The notes: a model not told the origin generated them from the sequence alone. Positions 27,103-36,870 are shown, counted from the first letter of the stretch. The stretch: DNA of 64,000 bases from Rhodococcus sp. NBC_00297 (GCF_036173065.1 NZ_CP108041.1:3971001-4035000); one strand, 5' to 3'. Translations and numbers: made by a program.

Positions 27103-28304
27103 GACGACGCGCCCGAGACGGACGCCGCGCCCGCGTCGACCACGTCGTCGTGGTCGTGCGCGTGCTGCGAACGGATGGTCTTGATGGTGTCGATCAGTGC
27201 CTCGATGGTGACGGTGCCGACGTACTCGCCGCGCTTGCCCGTCACGGTCGCCGTCGCGTTGCCCTCGGCGAGCAGGGCCTCGAGCGCGTCCTGCAGCGTG
27301 GACTGGATCGACACGAGCTCACCGATCGGCACACCGACGTCGCGGAGGCTGCCCACGCCGGCGAGGTGACGACGGTCGGTCCACCGGATGGGCCGCTTCC
27401 GGGAGTCGAGGATGAGACCCCACGCCTCCGGATCGGTGCCGAGCGCCCGGTTCATCGTCTCGACCGGCTCGTCCTCACCGAAGGCGGGAACATCGCTGAG
27501 CTCGATGTCGCGCACACGCATGAGGGTGAGCTGCTTGAGAGCCGCACCGGCGCCGACGAAGCCGGCCACCGTCTCGTCGGCGGGATTGGCCAGCACGGCC
27601 TCGGGGGTGTCGTACTGCAGGATGCGGGACTGGTTGCCCAGGACGGCGATCCGGTCGCCCAGCTTGACGGCCTCGTCGAAGTCGTGTGTCACGAAGACGA
27701 TCGTCTTGCCCAGCTCGGCCTGCAGGCGCATCAGCTCGTCCTGCAGGAGGCCGCGGGTGATGGGGTCGACGGCACCGAACGGCTCGTCCATCAACAGCAC
27801 CGGGGGGTCGGCCGCCAGAGCGCGGGCCACACCCACGCGCTGCTGCTGCCCACCGGAGAGCTGGCGCGGGTAGCGCTCGCGGTACTGGCCCGGATCGAGT
27901 CCGACCAGATCGAGCATCTCGTCGGTGCGGTCGGAGATCTTCTTCTTGTTCCACCCGATGAGCCCGGGGACCATGCCGACGTTCTGCGCGATCGTCATGT
28001 GCGGGAACAGGCCGGCCTGCTGGATCGAGTAGCCGATGGTGCGCCGCAGCTCGTTCGGATCGATGGACAGCGCGTCCTTGCCGCCGATCGTGATCCGGCC
28101 GGACGTGGGCTCGATGAGGCGGTTGATCATCCGCATCGTCGTCGTCTTGCCGCAGCCCGACGGTCCCACCAACACGACGACCTCACCCGCGGGGATGGTG
28201 AGCGACACGTGGTCGACCGCGGCGGACTTCTGGTTGGGGTAGGACTTCGTCACGTCCTCGAGGACGATCTCTGCTCCGGTGGTGGTGCGAGTCGTGTCAG
28301 TCAC
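27099..28304 (-). CDS. proV: Osmoprotectant ABC transporter ATP-binding protein with CBS domains
   Basis: This 401-residue ATPase has Walker A GPSGCGKTT, Q-loop QQAGLFPH, signature LSGGQQQRV, Walker B LLMDEPFGAVD and H-loop VTHDF. After about residue 240 it carries two CBS-like segments, the second reading GVPIGELVSIQSTLQDAL and YVGTVTIEALID, which in OpuA/OpuC sense ionic strength or nucleotides. It powers uptake of compatible solutes. The operon order is permease, ATPase, permease, binding protein, all overlapping. Confidence 0.92.
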   Translation of the reverse strand: MTDTTRTTTGAEIVLEDVTKSYPNQKSAAVDHVSLTIPAGEVVVLVGPSGCGKTTTMRMINRLIEPTSGRITIGGKDALSIDPNELRRTIGYSIQQAGLFPHMTIAQNVGMVPGLIGWNKKKISDRTDEMLDLVGLDPGQYRERYPRQLSGGQQQRVGVARALAADPPVLLMDEPFGAVDPITRGLLQDELMRLQAELGKTIVFVTHDFDEAVKLGDRIAVLGNQSRILQYDTPEAVLANPADETVAGFVGAGAALKQLTLMRVRDIELSDVPAFGEDEPVETMNRALGTDPEAWGLILDSRKRPIRWTDRRHLAGVGSLRDVGVPIGELVSIQSTLQDALEALLAEGNATATVTGKRGEYVGTVTIEALIDTIKTIRSQHAHDHDDVVDAGAASVSGASS

Positions 28305-28947
28305 GGATACCCCTCGAGGTGGTGAGTTTGCCGATCAGGACGTAGATCCCGTCGAGGATCAGCGCCAGGATGACGATCAGGACGGTGCCGGTGAGGGCCT
28401 GGGGAACTGCGGTGGGGCTGCCGACGCGGGCGAGGCCGGAGAACAGGAGATTGCCGAGGCCGGGGCCCTTGGCGTACGCGGCGATGGCGAGAATGCCCAT
28501 CGCCATCTGGGTGCTGACGCGCATCCCCGTGAGAATCGACGGCCACGCGAGAGGAATCTCGATGCGACGCAACACGGTGGCTCGGCTCATGCCGATACCG
28601 CGTGCCGCATCGCTGACCGCCGGATTCACCGCGTCGAGTCCGACCACCGTGTTCCGGATGATCGGCAGCAACGAGTACAGCACCAGCGCGGTGACGGTCG
28701 GCTTGACGCCGAGACCGAGAATGGGAATCAGCAGTCCCAGCAGCGCGAACGACGGGATGGTGAGCACCGTGCTCGCGAGAGCGGTGGCGACGGCGGAGCC
28801 GGCGGGACTGCGGTAGACGAGGACTCCGATGGCGACACCCAGGATGGTTGCGATGACGACACACTGGACGACGGCGGAGACGTGAAGATAGGAATCGATC
28901 GCGAGCTGCCTTCGGCGGCCGACGATGAAGTCCCACAGAGCATCCAT
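28297..28947 (-). CDS. proW: Osmoprotectant ABC transporter permease
   Basis: This 216-residue permease begins MDALWDFIVGRRRQLA and has five to six helices with the coupling motif NPAVSDAARGIGMSRATVLRRIEIPLAWP. It is the first gene of the operon; its stop lies 8 bases inside the ATPase gene. The ATG at 28947 was chosen because homologous permeases start with this amphipathic segment. A hairpin (CCGAAAG 29059-29065 with CTTTCGG 29083-29089) lies upstream, and no strong promoter is obvious. Confidence 0.9.
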   Translation of the reverse strand: MDALWDFIVGRRRQLAIDSYLHVSAVVQCVVIATILGVAIGVLVYRSPAGSAVATALASTVLTIPSFALLGLLIPILGLGVKPTVTALVLYSLLPIIRNTVVGLDAVNPAVSDAARGIGMSRATVLRRIEIPLAWPSILTGMRVSTQMAMGILAIAAYAKGPGLGNLLFSGLARVGSPTAVPQALTGTVLIVILALILDGIYVLIGKLTTSRGIRD

Positions 28948-29134
28948 CAGGTGCAGATCCTTCGCTCGGCAACAGGAGAGACGCGACTGTGGTGGTGCCA
29001 CGACGTCCGGCGGCCGGGTGGATCGTCACCCGGAACACAGCGGACACCCGTGTCTACCCCGAAAGTTCGGAGTTCAATCCAGCTTTCGGTCGAGTCGTGT
29101 CCGCATCGTTCCCGAATCGTCCCGGAAACGACGC

Positions 29135-29167
29135 GAGCCCGCGCCGGACAGGGTCCGGAGCGGGCTC
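29135..29167 (-). terminator. Terminator of glnA1
   Basis: A 15-base arm pair (GAGCCCGC-CCGGAC against GTCCGG-GCGGGCTC, one mismatch, 3-base loop) lies 19 bases past the glnA1 stop, followed on the minus strand by a short T-containing tract. Confidence 0.75.
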
Positions 29168-29185
29168 GACGTGGTGGAGCGTGAC

Positions 29186-30622
29186 TCAGCAGTCGTAGTA
29201 CAGCTGGAACTCGTACGGATGCGGACGGAGGTTCACCGGCGCGATCTCGTTCTCACGCTTGAGCGAGATCCAGGTCTCGATCAGGTCGGTGGTGAAGACG
29301 CCACCGGCGGTGAGGTACTCGTGGTCGGCCTCGAGGCGGTCGATCACGGCAGGCAGCGAGGTGGGTGCCTGCGGGATGTTCTTCGCTTCCTCGGGCGGGA
29401 GCTCGTAGAGGTCCTTGTCGACGGGAGCGAGTGGCTCGATCTTGTTCTTGATGCCGTCCAGGCCGGCCATCATCTGCGCGGCGAACGACAGGTACGGGTT
29501 ACCGGACGCGTCGGGCGCGCGGAACTCGAGACGCTTGGCCTTCGGGTTGTTGCCCGTGGTGGGGATACGGACGGCGGCCGAGCGGTTACGGCCCGAGTAC
29601 ACCAGGTTGATGGGGGCCTCGTAGCCCGGCACCAGGCGGTGGTACGAGTTGATCGTCGGGTTCGTGAACGCCAGCAGCGACGGCGCGTGGTGCAGGATGC
29701 CGCCGATGTAGTGACGAGCGAGATCTGACAGACCCGCGTAGCCCTTCTCGTCGTAGAAGAGCGGCTTGCCGTCCTTCCAGAGCGACTGGTGGACGTGCAT
29801 GCCCGAGCCGTTGTCACCGAAGAGCGGCTTCGGCATGAAGGTCGCGGACTTGCCGTGCTGCCAGCAGGTGTTCTTGACGATGTACTTGAACAGCTGCAGG
29901 TCGTCGGCTGCACGCAGCATGGTGTTGAACTTGTAGTTGATCTCCTGCTGACCGCCGGTGCCGACCTCGTGGTGGCCGCGCTCGAGCTCGAAGCCCGCGT
30001 TCTGCAGGTTGGTGGAGATGGCGTCGCGGATGTCGACGTAGTGGTCGTACGGCGCGACGGGGAAGTAGCCGCCCTTCGGGCGGACCTTGTAGCCGAGGTT
30101 GGGGGACCCGTCGGCCTCGGTCTCGGCGCCGGTGTTCCAGGCGCCGGAGCTCGAGTCGAGCTCGTAGAACGCGCCGTTCATCTGGGAGTCGTAGCGCACC
30201 GAGTCGAAGATGTAGAACTCGGCCTCGGGACCGAAGAACGCGGTGTCGGCGATGCCGGTGCTGGCGAGGTACTCCTCGGCCTTGCGCGCGACGTTGCGGG
30301 GGTCGCGGCTGTAGGACTCGCGGGTGTACGGATCGTGGACGAAGAAGTCCATGTTCAGCGTCTTGGCGTGACGGAACGGGTCGATCTGAGCGGTGCCGTA
30401 GTCGGGCAGCAGCATCATGTCCGACTCGTGGATCGACTGGAAGCCACGCACGGACGAGCCATCGAACGCGAGACCGTCTTCGAGGGTGTCCTTGGTGAAC
30501 GCCTTCGCCGCGATCGAGAAGTGCTGCTGGATACCCGGGAGATCGGTGAAACGGATGTCGACGTACTCGACGCTCTCGTCCGCTATGTACTTGATGACCT
30601 CTTCGGCCGTGGTGAAATCCAC
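29186..30622 (-). CDS. glnA1: Glutamine synthetase GlnA1 (type I, adenylylated)
   Basis: This 478-residue enzyme is the main glutamine synthetase. Motifs include [62 protein letters not shown] and [18 protein letters not shown]. Tyr406 in DLYELPPEE is the adenylylation site at the same number as in M. tuberculosis, so GlnE can regulate it. AAGGAG precedes the GTG. A four-half-site GlnR operator lies 85-122 bases upstream, pointing to control by nitrogen supply. An ABC operon separates it from glnE. Confidence 0.97.
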   Translation of the reverse strand: MDFTTAEEVIKYIADESVEYVDIRFTDLPGIQQHFSIAAKAFTKDTLEDGLAFDGSSVRGFQSIHESDMMLLPDYGTAQIDPFRHAKTLNMDFFVHDPYTRESYSRDPRNVARKAEEYLASTGIADTAFFGPEAEFYIFDSVRYDSQMNGAFYELDSSSGAWNTGAETEADGSPNLGYKVRPKGGYFPVAPYDHYVDIRDAISTNLQNAGFELERGHHEVGTGGQQEINYKFNTMLRAADDLQLFKYIVKNTCWQHGKSATFMPKPLFGDNGSGMHVHQSLWKDGKPLFYDEKGYAGLSDLARHYIGGILHHAPSLLAFTNPTINSYHRLVPGYEAPINLVYSGRNRSAAVRIPTTGNNPKAKRLEFRAPDASGNPYLSFAAQMMAGLDGIKNKIEPLAPVDKDLYELPPEEAKNIPQAPTSLPAVIDRLEADHEYLTAGGVFTTDLIETWISLKRENEIAPVNLRPHPYEFQLYYDC

Positions 30623-30706
30623 GCTGGAACTCCTTCTTGTCGAGTGCTGGTCCGCGACGTCTGTGTGAGTGCGGCAGCTGCGCCACGCCGACGGTAGGGA
30701 AGTGGT

Positions 30707-30744
30707 GTTGCCTCACCGTCAAGTCCGTGTTTCGTCGGTGTTAC
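30707..30744 (-). promoter_or_regulatory. glnA1: GlnR operator upstream of glnA1
   Basis: On the minus strand four half-sites GTAAC, GAAAC, TTGAC and GCAAC follow each other with exactly 6 bases between each (11-base period), the known actinomycete GlnR layout gTnAc-n6-GaAAc repeated twice. The third half-site could double as a -35 (TTGACG), with TACCGT (30691-30696) as a -10 at a long 20-base spacing, as expected for an activator-dependent promoter. Confidence 0.85.
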
Positions 30745-30813
30745 GCGTCCCGTCGTCGCAGCTGGTGGCCGGTGGGAAGACCCTCCCGCCGGGGCGACAC
30801 CTATCCTGGAGCA

Positions 30814-30861
30814 ATGGCCCCGCACTCACACCAGTATGGAGAACACTCATGGCACGGATGA
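30814..30861 (+). CDS. Possible 15-residue leaderless upstream ORF
   Basis: TATCCT (30802-30807) lies 6 bases before an ATG at 30814, the window's leaderless pattern. The ORF reads MAPHSHQYGEHSWHG, with four histidines, and its TGA lies inside the RDD gene, whose own ATG at 30849 is out of frame. If transcription begins at 30814, ribosomes reading this ORF must cross the downstream start, which could set RDD expression. Confidence 0.35.
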   Translation: MAPHSHQYGEHSWHG

Positions 30862-31322
30862 CCGGATCGTGGCTCTCGGGCCCCGCCGCCGCGCTGCCCG
30901 ACGGTGACCACGAGCAGCAGGCCTACCAGGGCGAGTACCTGGGACTTCCCAAGGTGGGGCCGGGTTCGCTCGCGCCGACACCGAGGCGTGTCGCGGCGTT
31001 GGCCATCGACTGGCTGATGTCGATGGGTGTGTCCGCGCTGTTCCTCGGCGGCAGCGTCGCCGGGGGCAACCTGTCGACCCTGACCCTGGGAGTGTGGTTC
31101 CTGCTCGGATTCGTGTCCGTGAGCTTGTTCTCCTTCACGCCCGGTCAGTTCTGCATGGGCATGCAGGTGGCGCGCATCGACGCTCCGGGCCGCGTGGGAG
31201 TCGTGCGCGCGCTGGTGCGTCAGGTCTTCATCGCCTTCGTGGTGCCCGCCGTCATCACCGACATCGACAGCCGCGGCATGCACGACCGCGCGACGGGCAC
31301 CGCACTCCTCATGTCCCGATAG
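30849..31322 (+). CDS. RDD family membrane protein
   Basis: This 157-residue protein has a polar N-terminus of about 50 residues, then the RDD motif region (PRRVAALAIDWLMS) and three helices ending with RGMHDRATGTALL, where the Arg and two Asp that name the family can be seen. Function is unknown; some family members affect ion transport or antibiotic sensitivity. The start is set by GGAG at 30837-30840. It corresponds to Rv2219A next to glnA1 and is divergent from it, sharing the intergenic region with the GlnR operator. Confidence 0.85.
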   Translation: MARMTGSWLSGPAAALPDGDHEQQAYQGEYLGLPKVGPGSLAPTPRRVAALAIDWLMSMGVSALFLGGSVAGGNLSTLTLGVWFLLGFVSVSLFSFTPGQFCMGMQVARIDAPGRVGVVRALVRQVFIAFVVPAVITDIDSRGMHDRATGTALLMSR

Positions 31323-31337
31323 TGGGGCCGGAGGCCA

Positions 31338-32090
31338 CTAGCGACGCTTGATGGTGCGCTGCACACCCTTCATCTTCGCGCCGCCCGGCATCGGTCCCTT
31401 GGGGAGTGCCGGGCCACCGCGGGCGCCCAGCGCCGAGAGCCGTGACTCGATGGTCTCCATGCGCTTGCTGTCGATGTTCTTCGGCAGCTTGGTCAGGTAC
31501 TTCTGCAGCTGCGAGAGCGGCACCTGGCCCTCGTCGTTGCCGACGACGACGTCGTAGATCGGGGTGTCGCCGACGAGGCGTGCGGTCTTCTTCTTCTCCT
31601 GCGCCAGCAGTGCCTTCACGCGCTGCGGTGCGCCCTCGGCCACCAGGATGACGCCGGGACGACCGATGACGCGGTGCACGGCGTCCAGCTGCGTGGTGCC
31701 GGCGATGGCGGTCTTGACACGCCACCCGCCCTGCAGGTTGTCCAGTGCCCACGCGGCGGCGCCGGCCTGGCCCTCGGCCTTGCCGTACACCGACTTCTGC
31801 ACGCGGCGACCGAAGATCACGAACGCGATGAGCACACCGATGAGGAGCCCGAACGGCAGCAGGAGCCACTCGATCCCGAAGATCAGCCCGATCAGGAAGA
31901 ACAGCACCGCCATACCGACGACCGATCCGATCATCAGCGGCAGGAGGAGCTTGTCCTCCTTGCGCTGCATCTGGAAGGCCTGCCACAACTGGGAGCGCCG
32001 TTCCTTCGAGGCCTGCTTGCGTGCTGCCTTCGCCGCGGCCTTCGCCTCTTTCGAGGCCTTGCCCTTGCCTGCTGTACCGCCGTTCGCCAT
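31338..32090 (-). CDS. DUF4191 membrane protein
   Basis: This 250-residue protein has a Lys/Ala-rich basic N-terminus (to about residue 45), two close membrane helices (LPLMIGSVVGMAVLFFLIG and WLLLPFGLLIGVLIAFVIF) and a cytoplasmic C-terminal domain containing GDTPIYDVVVGNDEGQVPL. It matches Rv2219. Function is unknown; the constant pairing with lipA and the RDD gene is notable. TATCCT (32098-32103, minus strand) is 7 bases before the ATG with no ribosome binding site. Confidence 0.88.
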   Translation of the reverse strand: MANGGTAGKGKASKEAKAAAKAARKQASKERRSQLWQAFQMQRKEDKLLLPLMIGSVVGMAVLFFLIGLIFGIEWLLLPFGLLIGVLIAFVIFGRRVQKSVYGKAEGQAGAAAWALDNLQGGWRVKTAIAGTTQLDAVHRVIGRPGVILVAEGAPQRVKALLAQEKKKTARLVGDTPIYDVVVGNDEGQVPLSQLQKYLTKLPKNIDSKRMETIESRLSALGARGGPALPKGPMPGGAKMKGVQRTIKRR

Positions 32091-32117
32091 GGCTCCCAGG
32101 ATAGGCGCAGACGCAGC

Positions 32118-32149
32118 GCGGCCCGCCATCCGGTAGGACGGCGGGCCGC
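32118..32149 (-). terminator. Terminator of lipA
   Basis: A perfect 10-bp GC stem (GCGGCCCGCC with GGCGGGCCGC), extended by a short inner pairing, lies just past the lipA stop. There is no clear T run. Confidence 0.7.
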
Positions 32150-32172
32150 GTGGTGTCGCTGGGGGTGTGGGG

Positions 32173-33210
32173 TCAGCGGGCTGCCAGGCGCGCCATCAGC
32201 GAGCTGGCTTCCTGGGACGCCTCGCCGCCGTGCTCGAGGTGGGACATGTTCTCGGAGATCGCACGGCCGTGGTGAGCCATGGCCTGCGCGTAGAGGCGAC
32301 CCGCGCGGTACGAGGAGCGGACCAGGGGACCGGCGAGGACGCCGGCGTAGCCCATGGCCTCGGCGGCCTTGGAGTGCTCGACGAATTCCTCCGGCTTGGC
32401 CCACCGGTCGACCGGATGGTGCCGCGGCGACGGGCGCAGGTACTGGGTGATGGTGAGGATGTCGCAGCCGGCGTCGTGCAGGTCCTGCATCGCCTGCGTG
32501 ACTTCCTCGTAGGTCTCGCCCATGCCCAGGATCAGGTTCGACTTGGTCACCAGGCCGGCGTCGCGCGCCGCGGTGATGACGTCGAGGCTGCGCTGGTAGC
32601 GGAATGCGGGACGGATGCGCTTGAAGATGCGCGGCACCGTCTCCACGTTGTGCGCGAGCACCTCGGGGCGCGAGGAGAAGACCTCGGCCAGCTGGTCCGG
32701 GTCGGCGTTGAAGTCGGGGATCAGCAGCTCGACACCGGTGTTGGGGTTGAGGCGCTTGATCTCACGGACGGTCTCGGCGTACAGCCAGGCGCCGCCGTCC
32801 TCGAGATCGTCGCGGGCGACACCCGTGATGGTGGAGTAGCGCAGACCCATCGCCTGCACCGACTCGGCCACGCGGCGCGGCTCGTCCCGATCGAGGTCGG
32901 CAGGTTTGCCGGTGTCGATCTGGCAGAAGTCGCAGCGACGGGTGCACTGCTCACCGCCGATGAGGAACGTGGCTTCGCGGTCTTCCCAGCATTCGTAGAT
33001 GTTGGGACACCCGGCCTCTTCGCACACCGTGTGCAGTCCCTCGCGCTTGACGAGTCCCTTGAGTTCGGAGTACTCGGGGCCCATCTTCGCGCGGGTCTTG
33101 ATCCACGACGGTTTGCGTTCGATCGGGGTCTCCGCGTTTCGGATCTCGAGGCGGAGAAGCTTGCGTCCGTTCGGAGCTTGTGCAGGAGAGTTCTCGGGTG
33201 CGACGGTCAC
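32173..33210 (-). CDS. lipA: Lipoyl synthase
   Basis: This 345-residue radical SAM enzyme inserts two sulfurs into octanoyl groups on carrier proteins. The auxiliary cluster cysteines are in [12 protein letters not shown] and the radical SAM cluster in CTRRCDFCQ; downstream [12 protein letters not shown] and [15 protein letters not shown] are family signatures. TAGCAT (33218-33223, minus strand) sits 7 bases before the GTG inside the 24-base gap after lipB, so lipA may have its own leaderless promoter besides being read from lipB. Its products are used by the E2 protein encoded at 35053. Confidence 0.96.
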   Translation of the reverse strand: MTVAPENSPAQAPNGRKLLRLEIRNAETPIERKPSWIKTRAKMGPEYSELKGLVKREGLHTVCEEAGCPNIYECWEDREATFLIGGEQCTRRCDFCQIDTGKPADLDRDEPRRVAESVQAMGLRYSTITGVARDDLEDGGAWLYAETVREIKRLNPNTGVELLIPDFNADPDQLAEVFSSRPEVLAHNVETVPRIFKRIRPAFRYQRSLDVITAARDAGLVTKSNLILGMGETYEEVTQAMQDLHDAGCDILTITQYLRPSPRHHPVDRWAKPEEFVEHSKAAEAMGYAGVLAGPLVRSSYRAGRLYAQAMAHHGRAISENMSHLEHGGEASQEASSLMARLAAR

Positions 33211-33234
33211 CGCATCGATGCTACTCGCGGGGGG

Positions 33235-34002
33235 TCATCCGCCGAAGTTCACCGTGGTGAAGCGTGGCGTGGGTGCGACGGGCGTTCTGTCCAGATCGTG
33301 CACCGCCAACGGCAGGGCACCGTCGAGTGCGTCCAGGATGCGCTGCGTGACCGCCGGAGTGACCTCGTCGACGGTCACGTCGCGGCCGAGTTCGTCCGAC
33401 AGTGTGGTGACGCCGGCGTCCGCGATACCGCACGGAACGATGGTGCCGAAGCCCTCCAGGGACGCATTGCAGTTCAGGGCGAAGCCGTGCAGAGCCACAC
33501 CCCGCTGCACGCGGACCCCGATGGCAGCCACCTTGCGTTCGGGCTGCCATCCCGGACCAGAATCTCGGGCTCCGCGCACCTCGCCGGCCGCGAGCCAGAC
33601 GCCGGAACGGCCGTCGATACGCCCGACCTCGAGGCCCAGATCGGTGCACACGGCGATGAGTGCTTCCTCGATCAGCCGGACGTACCGAACGACGTCGACG
33701 GGCTCCGCGAGCCGCACGATGGGATAGCCGACCAGCTGCCCGGGACCGTGCCAGGTGATCTTGCCGCCACGGTCGACGTCGATGACGGGGGTGCCGTCGC
33801 GCGGCCGATCCTCGGGAGCCGTACGCCGACCCGCGGTGAAGACGGCGGGATGCTCGAGAAGCAGCAACTCGTCGGCGCCGACGTTCTCGGCACGACGGCC
33901 GGCGACCTCGCGCTGGATCTCGAGAGCGTCGAGGTAGTCGATCGTGCCGAGCGAACGCACGAGCATCGGCCGGGAGTCGGCGCGGGCGGAGCGGGTGATC
34001 AT
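33235..34002 (-). CDS. lipB: Octanoyltransferase
   Basis: This 255-residue enzyme transfers octanoate from acyl carrier protein to lipoyl domains. Motifs: [65 protein letters not shown] with the catalytic Lys, and [12 protein letters not shown] with the catalytic Cys. The ATG at 34002 is supported by TACTCT 8 bases upstream on the minus strand; Met at 33966 (MLVRSLG) is nearer to the usual start of homologues. Confidence 0.93.
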   Translation of the reverse strand: MITRSARADSRPMLVRSLGTIDYLDALEIQREVAGRRAENVGADELLLLEHPAVFTAGRRTAPEDRPRDGTPVIDVDRGGKITWHGPGQLVGYPIVRLAEPVDVVRYVRLIEEALIAVCTDLGLEVGRIDGRSGVWLAAGEVRGARDSGPGWQPERKVAAIGVRVQRGVALHGFALNCNASLEGFGTIVPCGIADAGVTTLSDELGRDVTVDEVTPAVTQRILDALDGALPLAVHDLDRTPVAPTPRFTTVNFGG

Positions 34003-34026
34003 GACATCGAAGAGTACGCCGCCGGG

Positions 34027-34914
34027 TCAGCCGACGGTGTCCGCGAGCGCCTCTCCGATGGTGTTGTGCTCGAACGTGAATCCGTGCTTCTCGAGCACCG
34101 CGGGGATGGCTCGCGGATTGTGCAGGATGGCCTCGTTCGCGAACTCGCCAATGATCGCGGAGATCGCGAACCCGGGCACCATCCACGGTGCCGGGCGATG
34201 CACCGCTCGCGACATGGCGCTGTTGAACTGGGCGTTGGTCACCGGTGCGGGCCCTTGGAGGTTGACCGGTCCGGTGATGTCCTGATTCTCGAGGGTGAAG
34301 ACGATCGCCCGGACCTCGTCCGTCAGTGAGATCCACGGGAAGTACTGGCGGCCGCTGCCGAGCCGACCGCCCAGCGCGAAGAGGTACAGCGGGCGGAGCT
34401 TGCCCATCATGCCGCCGTGCCGGGACAGGACGGCAGCGCTGCGCAGGAACACCACCCGGACGCCGTTCGAGGCCGCGAAGGACGTGGCGTCCTCCCAGTC
34501 GCGACACACCTCGGCGAGGAAGCCCGTACCGACCGGCGCCGTCTCGTCGACCACGGTGTCGCCGGTGTCACCGTAGAAGTTGATGCCGCTGGCGTTGACG
34601 AGCGTCGGCACCTTCGCCTCGACGACGGCGCGGGAGATCACCTCTGTGGGGACGATGCGACTGTCGCGGACGGCCTGCTTGTACGCGCCGGTCCACCGCT
34701 TGTCACCGATCCCGACACCGCACAGGTTCACCACGGCGTCGGCGCCCTTCAGCGCCTCCGGGTCGAGCGATCCGGCGGTGGGATCCCAGCCGATCTCGTC
34801 CGGTCCCGCGGGTGCACGGCGGACGAGGCGGAAGACGTCGTGCCCTCCGCTGCGCAACGCCGCCACGAGCGACGTGCCGATGAGTCCGGACGAACCTGCG
34901 ATGACGATGCGCAC
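34027..34914 (-). CDS. TIGR01777 family NAD(P)-dependent epimerase-like protein
   Basis: This 295-residue Rossmann protein starts MRIVIAGSSGLIGTSLVAAL with the GxxGxxG nucleotide site, followed by the family motifs DAVVNLCGVGIGDKRWT, SRIVPT and FGHGMG-like GMMGKLRPLYLFALGGRLGSG in the middle. The TIGR01777 group (Rv2216 by position) was named as a cell division inhibitor homologue but has no proven reaction. GGAGG lies upstream of the GTG. It precedes lipB on the same strand by 24 bases. Confidence 0.88.
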   Translation of the reverse strand: MRIVIAGSSGLIGTSLVAALRSGGHDVFRLVRRAPAGPDEIGWDPTAGSLDPEALKGADAVVNLCGVGIGDKRWTGAYKQAVRDSRIVPTEVISRAVVEAKVPTLVNASGINFYGDTGDTVVDETAPVGTGFLAEVCRDWEDATSFAASNGVRVVFLRSAAVLSRHGGMMGKLRPLYLFALGGRLGSGRQYFPWISLTDEVRAIVFTLENQDITGPVNLQGPAPVTNAQFNSAMSRAVHRPAPWMVPGFAISAIIGEFANEAILHNPRAIPAVLEKHGFTFEHNTIGEALADTVG

Positions 34915-34940
34915 GAGTGACTGCCTCCTGGGACGGCGAC

Positions 34941-34977
34941 GGGGGCACCCACTGCACGGTGTGCAGCGAGTGCCCCC
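34941..34977 (-). terminator. Terminator of the E2 gene
   Basis: A two-part hairpin: GGGGGCAC with GTGCCCCC outside, TGCAC with GTGCA inside and a 3-base loop. It lies between the E2 stop and the next gene. Confidence 0.7.
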
Positions 34978-35052
34978 TCGTTCGACAGGTCACAGATTCC
35001 CGGAGGTCGGGGCTGCGAAGTGTCGGGGACTTCCGAGATTACCGAAGAAGCG

Positions 35053-36870
35053 TCAGAGGCCGAGGTCGGCTTCGAACGCGCCCTCCTCGAGGCGGTGCTT
35101 GATGGTGGTCAGGAAGCGACCCGCATCGGCGCCGTCGACGAGACGGTGGTCGTAGGTGAGCGGCAGGAACGCCATGGAGCGGACACCGATGGACTCGCTG
35201 CCCGAGGCGTCGGTCACCACGACCGGGCGCTTGACGATGGCCCCGGTGCCCAACATGGCGGCCTGCGGCGGAACCAGGATCGGCGTGTCGAACAGGGCGC
35301 CCTGGCTGCCGATGTTGGTGATGGTGAACGTGCCACCGGACAGCTCGTCCGGCTTGAGGCCGTTCGACCGTGCCCGTGCCGCGATGTCCGCGATGGCGCG
35401 TGCGATGCCGGCCAGCGACAGGTCGCCCGCGTTGTGGATGACGGGGGAGAGGAGGCCCTGCTCGGTGTCCACCGCGATGCCCAGGTGCTCGGCGTCGTGG
35501 TACGTGATCTCCTTCTTCTCCTCGTCGATGCTCGCGTTCACGTTGGGGTGAACCTTGAGCGCCTCGACGACGGCCTTCGCGAAGAACGGCAGGAACGTCA
35601 GGTTGACGCCCTCGCGCTCCTTGAACGTGGCCTTGGCGCGGGTGCGCAGTGCTGCCACCTTGGTCAGGTCGACCTCGAACACCTGCGTGAGCTGCGCCGA
35701 CGTCTGCAGCGACTCGCGGGTCTTCTTGGCGGTGATCTGCCGGATGCGGTTGATCTTCTGCGTCGAACCGCGCAGGTGCGCGAGTTCGGGCCGCACGCCG
35801 GCAGTGGACGGTGCCGAGGGCGTGGCGGACGCGGCGGGAGCTGCGGCAGCCGGAGCGGCCTTCTCCTCGGCCGGTGCCTTCTTCGCCTCTGCGGCGGCGA
35901 GGACGTCCTGCTTGCGGATGCGCCCACCCACGCCGGTTCCCGACACGGAGTTCAGGTCGACGTCGTTCTCCTGCGCGAGCTTGCGCACCAGGGGAGTGAC
36001 GTACGGGCTGGAACCGCTTGCGTTCGAGTCACCTGCAGGCGCCTCGGACTCGGACTTCGAGGAGTTCTCGGACTTGCTCTCGGACTTCGGCTCCGGCGTG
36101 TAGACCTCGCCGGCGGGCTCGGGGTCGGCCTGCTTGGCGGGCTTCTCGGCGGGCTTCGCTTCGGCCTTGGGTTCCGGCTTCTTCTCGGGCTCCGGCTCGG
36201 GCTCGGGCTCGGGCTCCTTCTTCGCGGGAGCACCGGAACCGATGACGGCGAGCTGGCCGCCGACCTCGACGGTGTCGTCCTCCTCGGCGCTGATCTCGAG
36301 CAGGGTGCCGGCGACCGGGGACGGGATCTCGGTGTCGACCTTGTCGGTGGAGACCTCGAGGAGCGGCTCGTCCACGGCGACCTCGTCGCCGACGGCCTTG
36401 AGCCACCGGGTGACGGTGCCCTCCGTGACGGACTCGCCCAGTTCGGGCATCGTGACGGGAGTGCCGTCGCCGCCACCGGTGGAACCGCTGCTCGCACCGC
36501 CGTCGTCGTCGCTGTCGGGTGCGGGCGCGTCGGCCTCGCTCTCGCCCTCGACGGACGCCTGCTCGGCGGCGTCGGACGGGCCTGCGTCGGCTTCGTCGCT
36601 GCTCGAGTCGTCGCCGTCGGACGGCGCCTCGTCCGCGTCACCGATGACACCGAGCTCACCGCCGATCTCGACGGTGTCGTCCTCCTGCGCGACGATCTTG
36701 GTCAGGACACCCGCTGCCGGAGACGGAATCTCCGTGTCCACCTTGTCGGTGGAGACTTCGAGCAAGGGTTCGTCGACTTCGACCGTGTCCCCCTCCTGTT
36801 TCAGCCACCGTGTGACAGTCCCCTCGGTGACGCTTTCACCGAGAGCTGGCATCTGGACGGAGAAGGTCAT
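35053..36870 (-). CDS. sucB: Dihydrolipoamide acyltransferase E2 with two lipoyl domains
   Basis: This 605-residue protein has two near-identical lipoyl domains (about residues 2-75 and 120-200), each with the lipoylated lysine in [12 protein letters not shown], joined by acidic and Pro/Glu/Lys-rich linkers. A peripheral-subunit-binding domain follows ([17 protein letters not shown]...[10 protein letters not shown]), then the catalytic domain ending with [14 protein letters not shown], where His and Asp are catalytic. It corresponds to Rv2215 (DlaT/SucB), which in M. tuberculosis serves pyruvate dehydrogenase and a peroxidase system. Whether the substrate is acetyl or succinyl is not decided by sequence. 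lipB and lipA lie directly downstream. Confidence 0.95.
   Translation of the reverse strand: MTFSVQMPALGESVTEGTVTRWLKQEGDTVEVDEPLLEVSTDKVDTEIPSPAAGVLTKIVAQEDDTVEIGGELGVIGDADEAPSDGDDSSSDEADAGPSDAAEQASVEGESEADAPAPDSDDDGGASSGSTGGGDGTPVTMPELGESVTEGTVTRWLKAVGDEVAVDEPLLEVSTDKVDTEIPSPVAGTLLEISAEEDDTVEVGGQLAVIGSGAPAKKEPEPEPEPEPEKKPEPKAEAKPAEKPAKQADPEPAGEVYTPEPKSESKSENSSKSESEAPAGDSNASGSSPYVTPLVRKLAQENDVDLNSVSGTGVGGRIRKQDVLAAAEAKKAPAEEKAAPAAAAPAASATPSAPSTAGVRPELAHLRGSTQKINRIRQITAKKTRESLQTSAQLTQVFEVDLTKVAALRTRAKATFKEREGVNLTFLPFFAKAVVEALKVHPNVNASIDEEKKEITYHDAEHLGIAVDTEQGLLSPVIHNAGDLSLAGIARAIADIAARARSNGLKPDELSGGTFTITNIGSQGALFDTPILVPPQAAMLGTGAIVKRPVVVTDASGSESIGVRSMAFLPLTYDHRLVDGADAGRFLTTIKHRLEEGAFEADLGL

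Noticed and set aside
32167..34329. Long plus-strand open frame opposite lipA and lipB
   Set aside because: Shadow of two well-recognised minus-strand enzymes; high GC removes stop codons from the opposite strand.
35959..36210. Repetitive Ser/Glu/Pro/Lys-coding DNA in the E2 gene as a possible tandem repeat or CRISPR-like array
   Set aside because: It is in frame and encodes the flexible linker between lipoyl and binding domains; units are irregular and there are no spacers.
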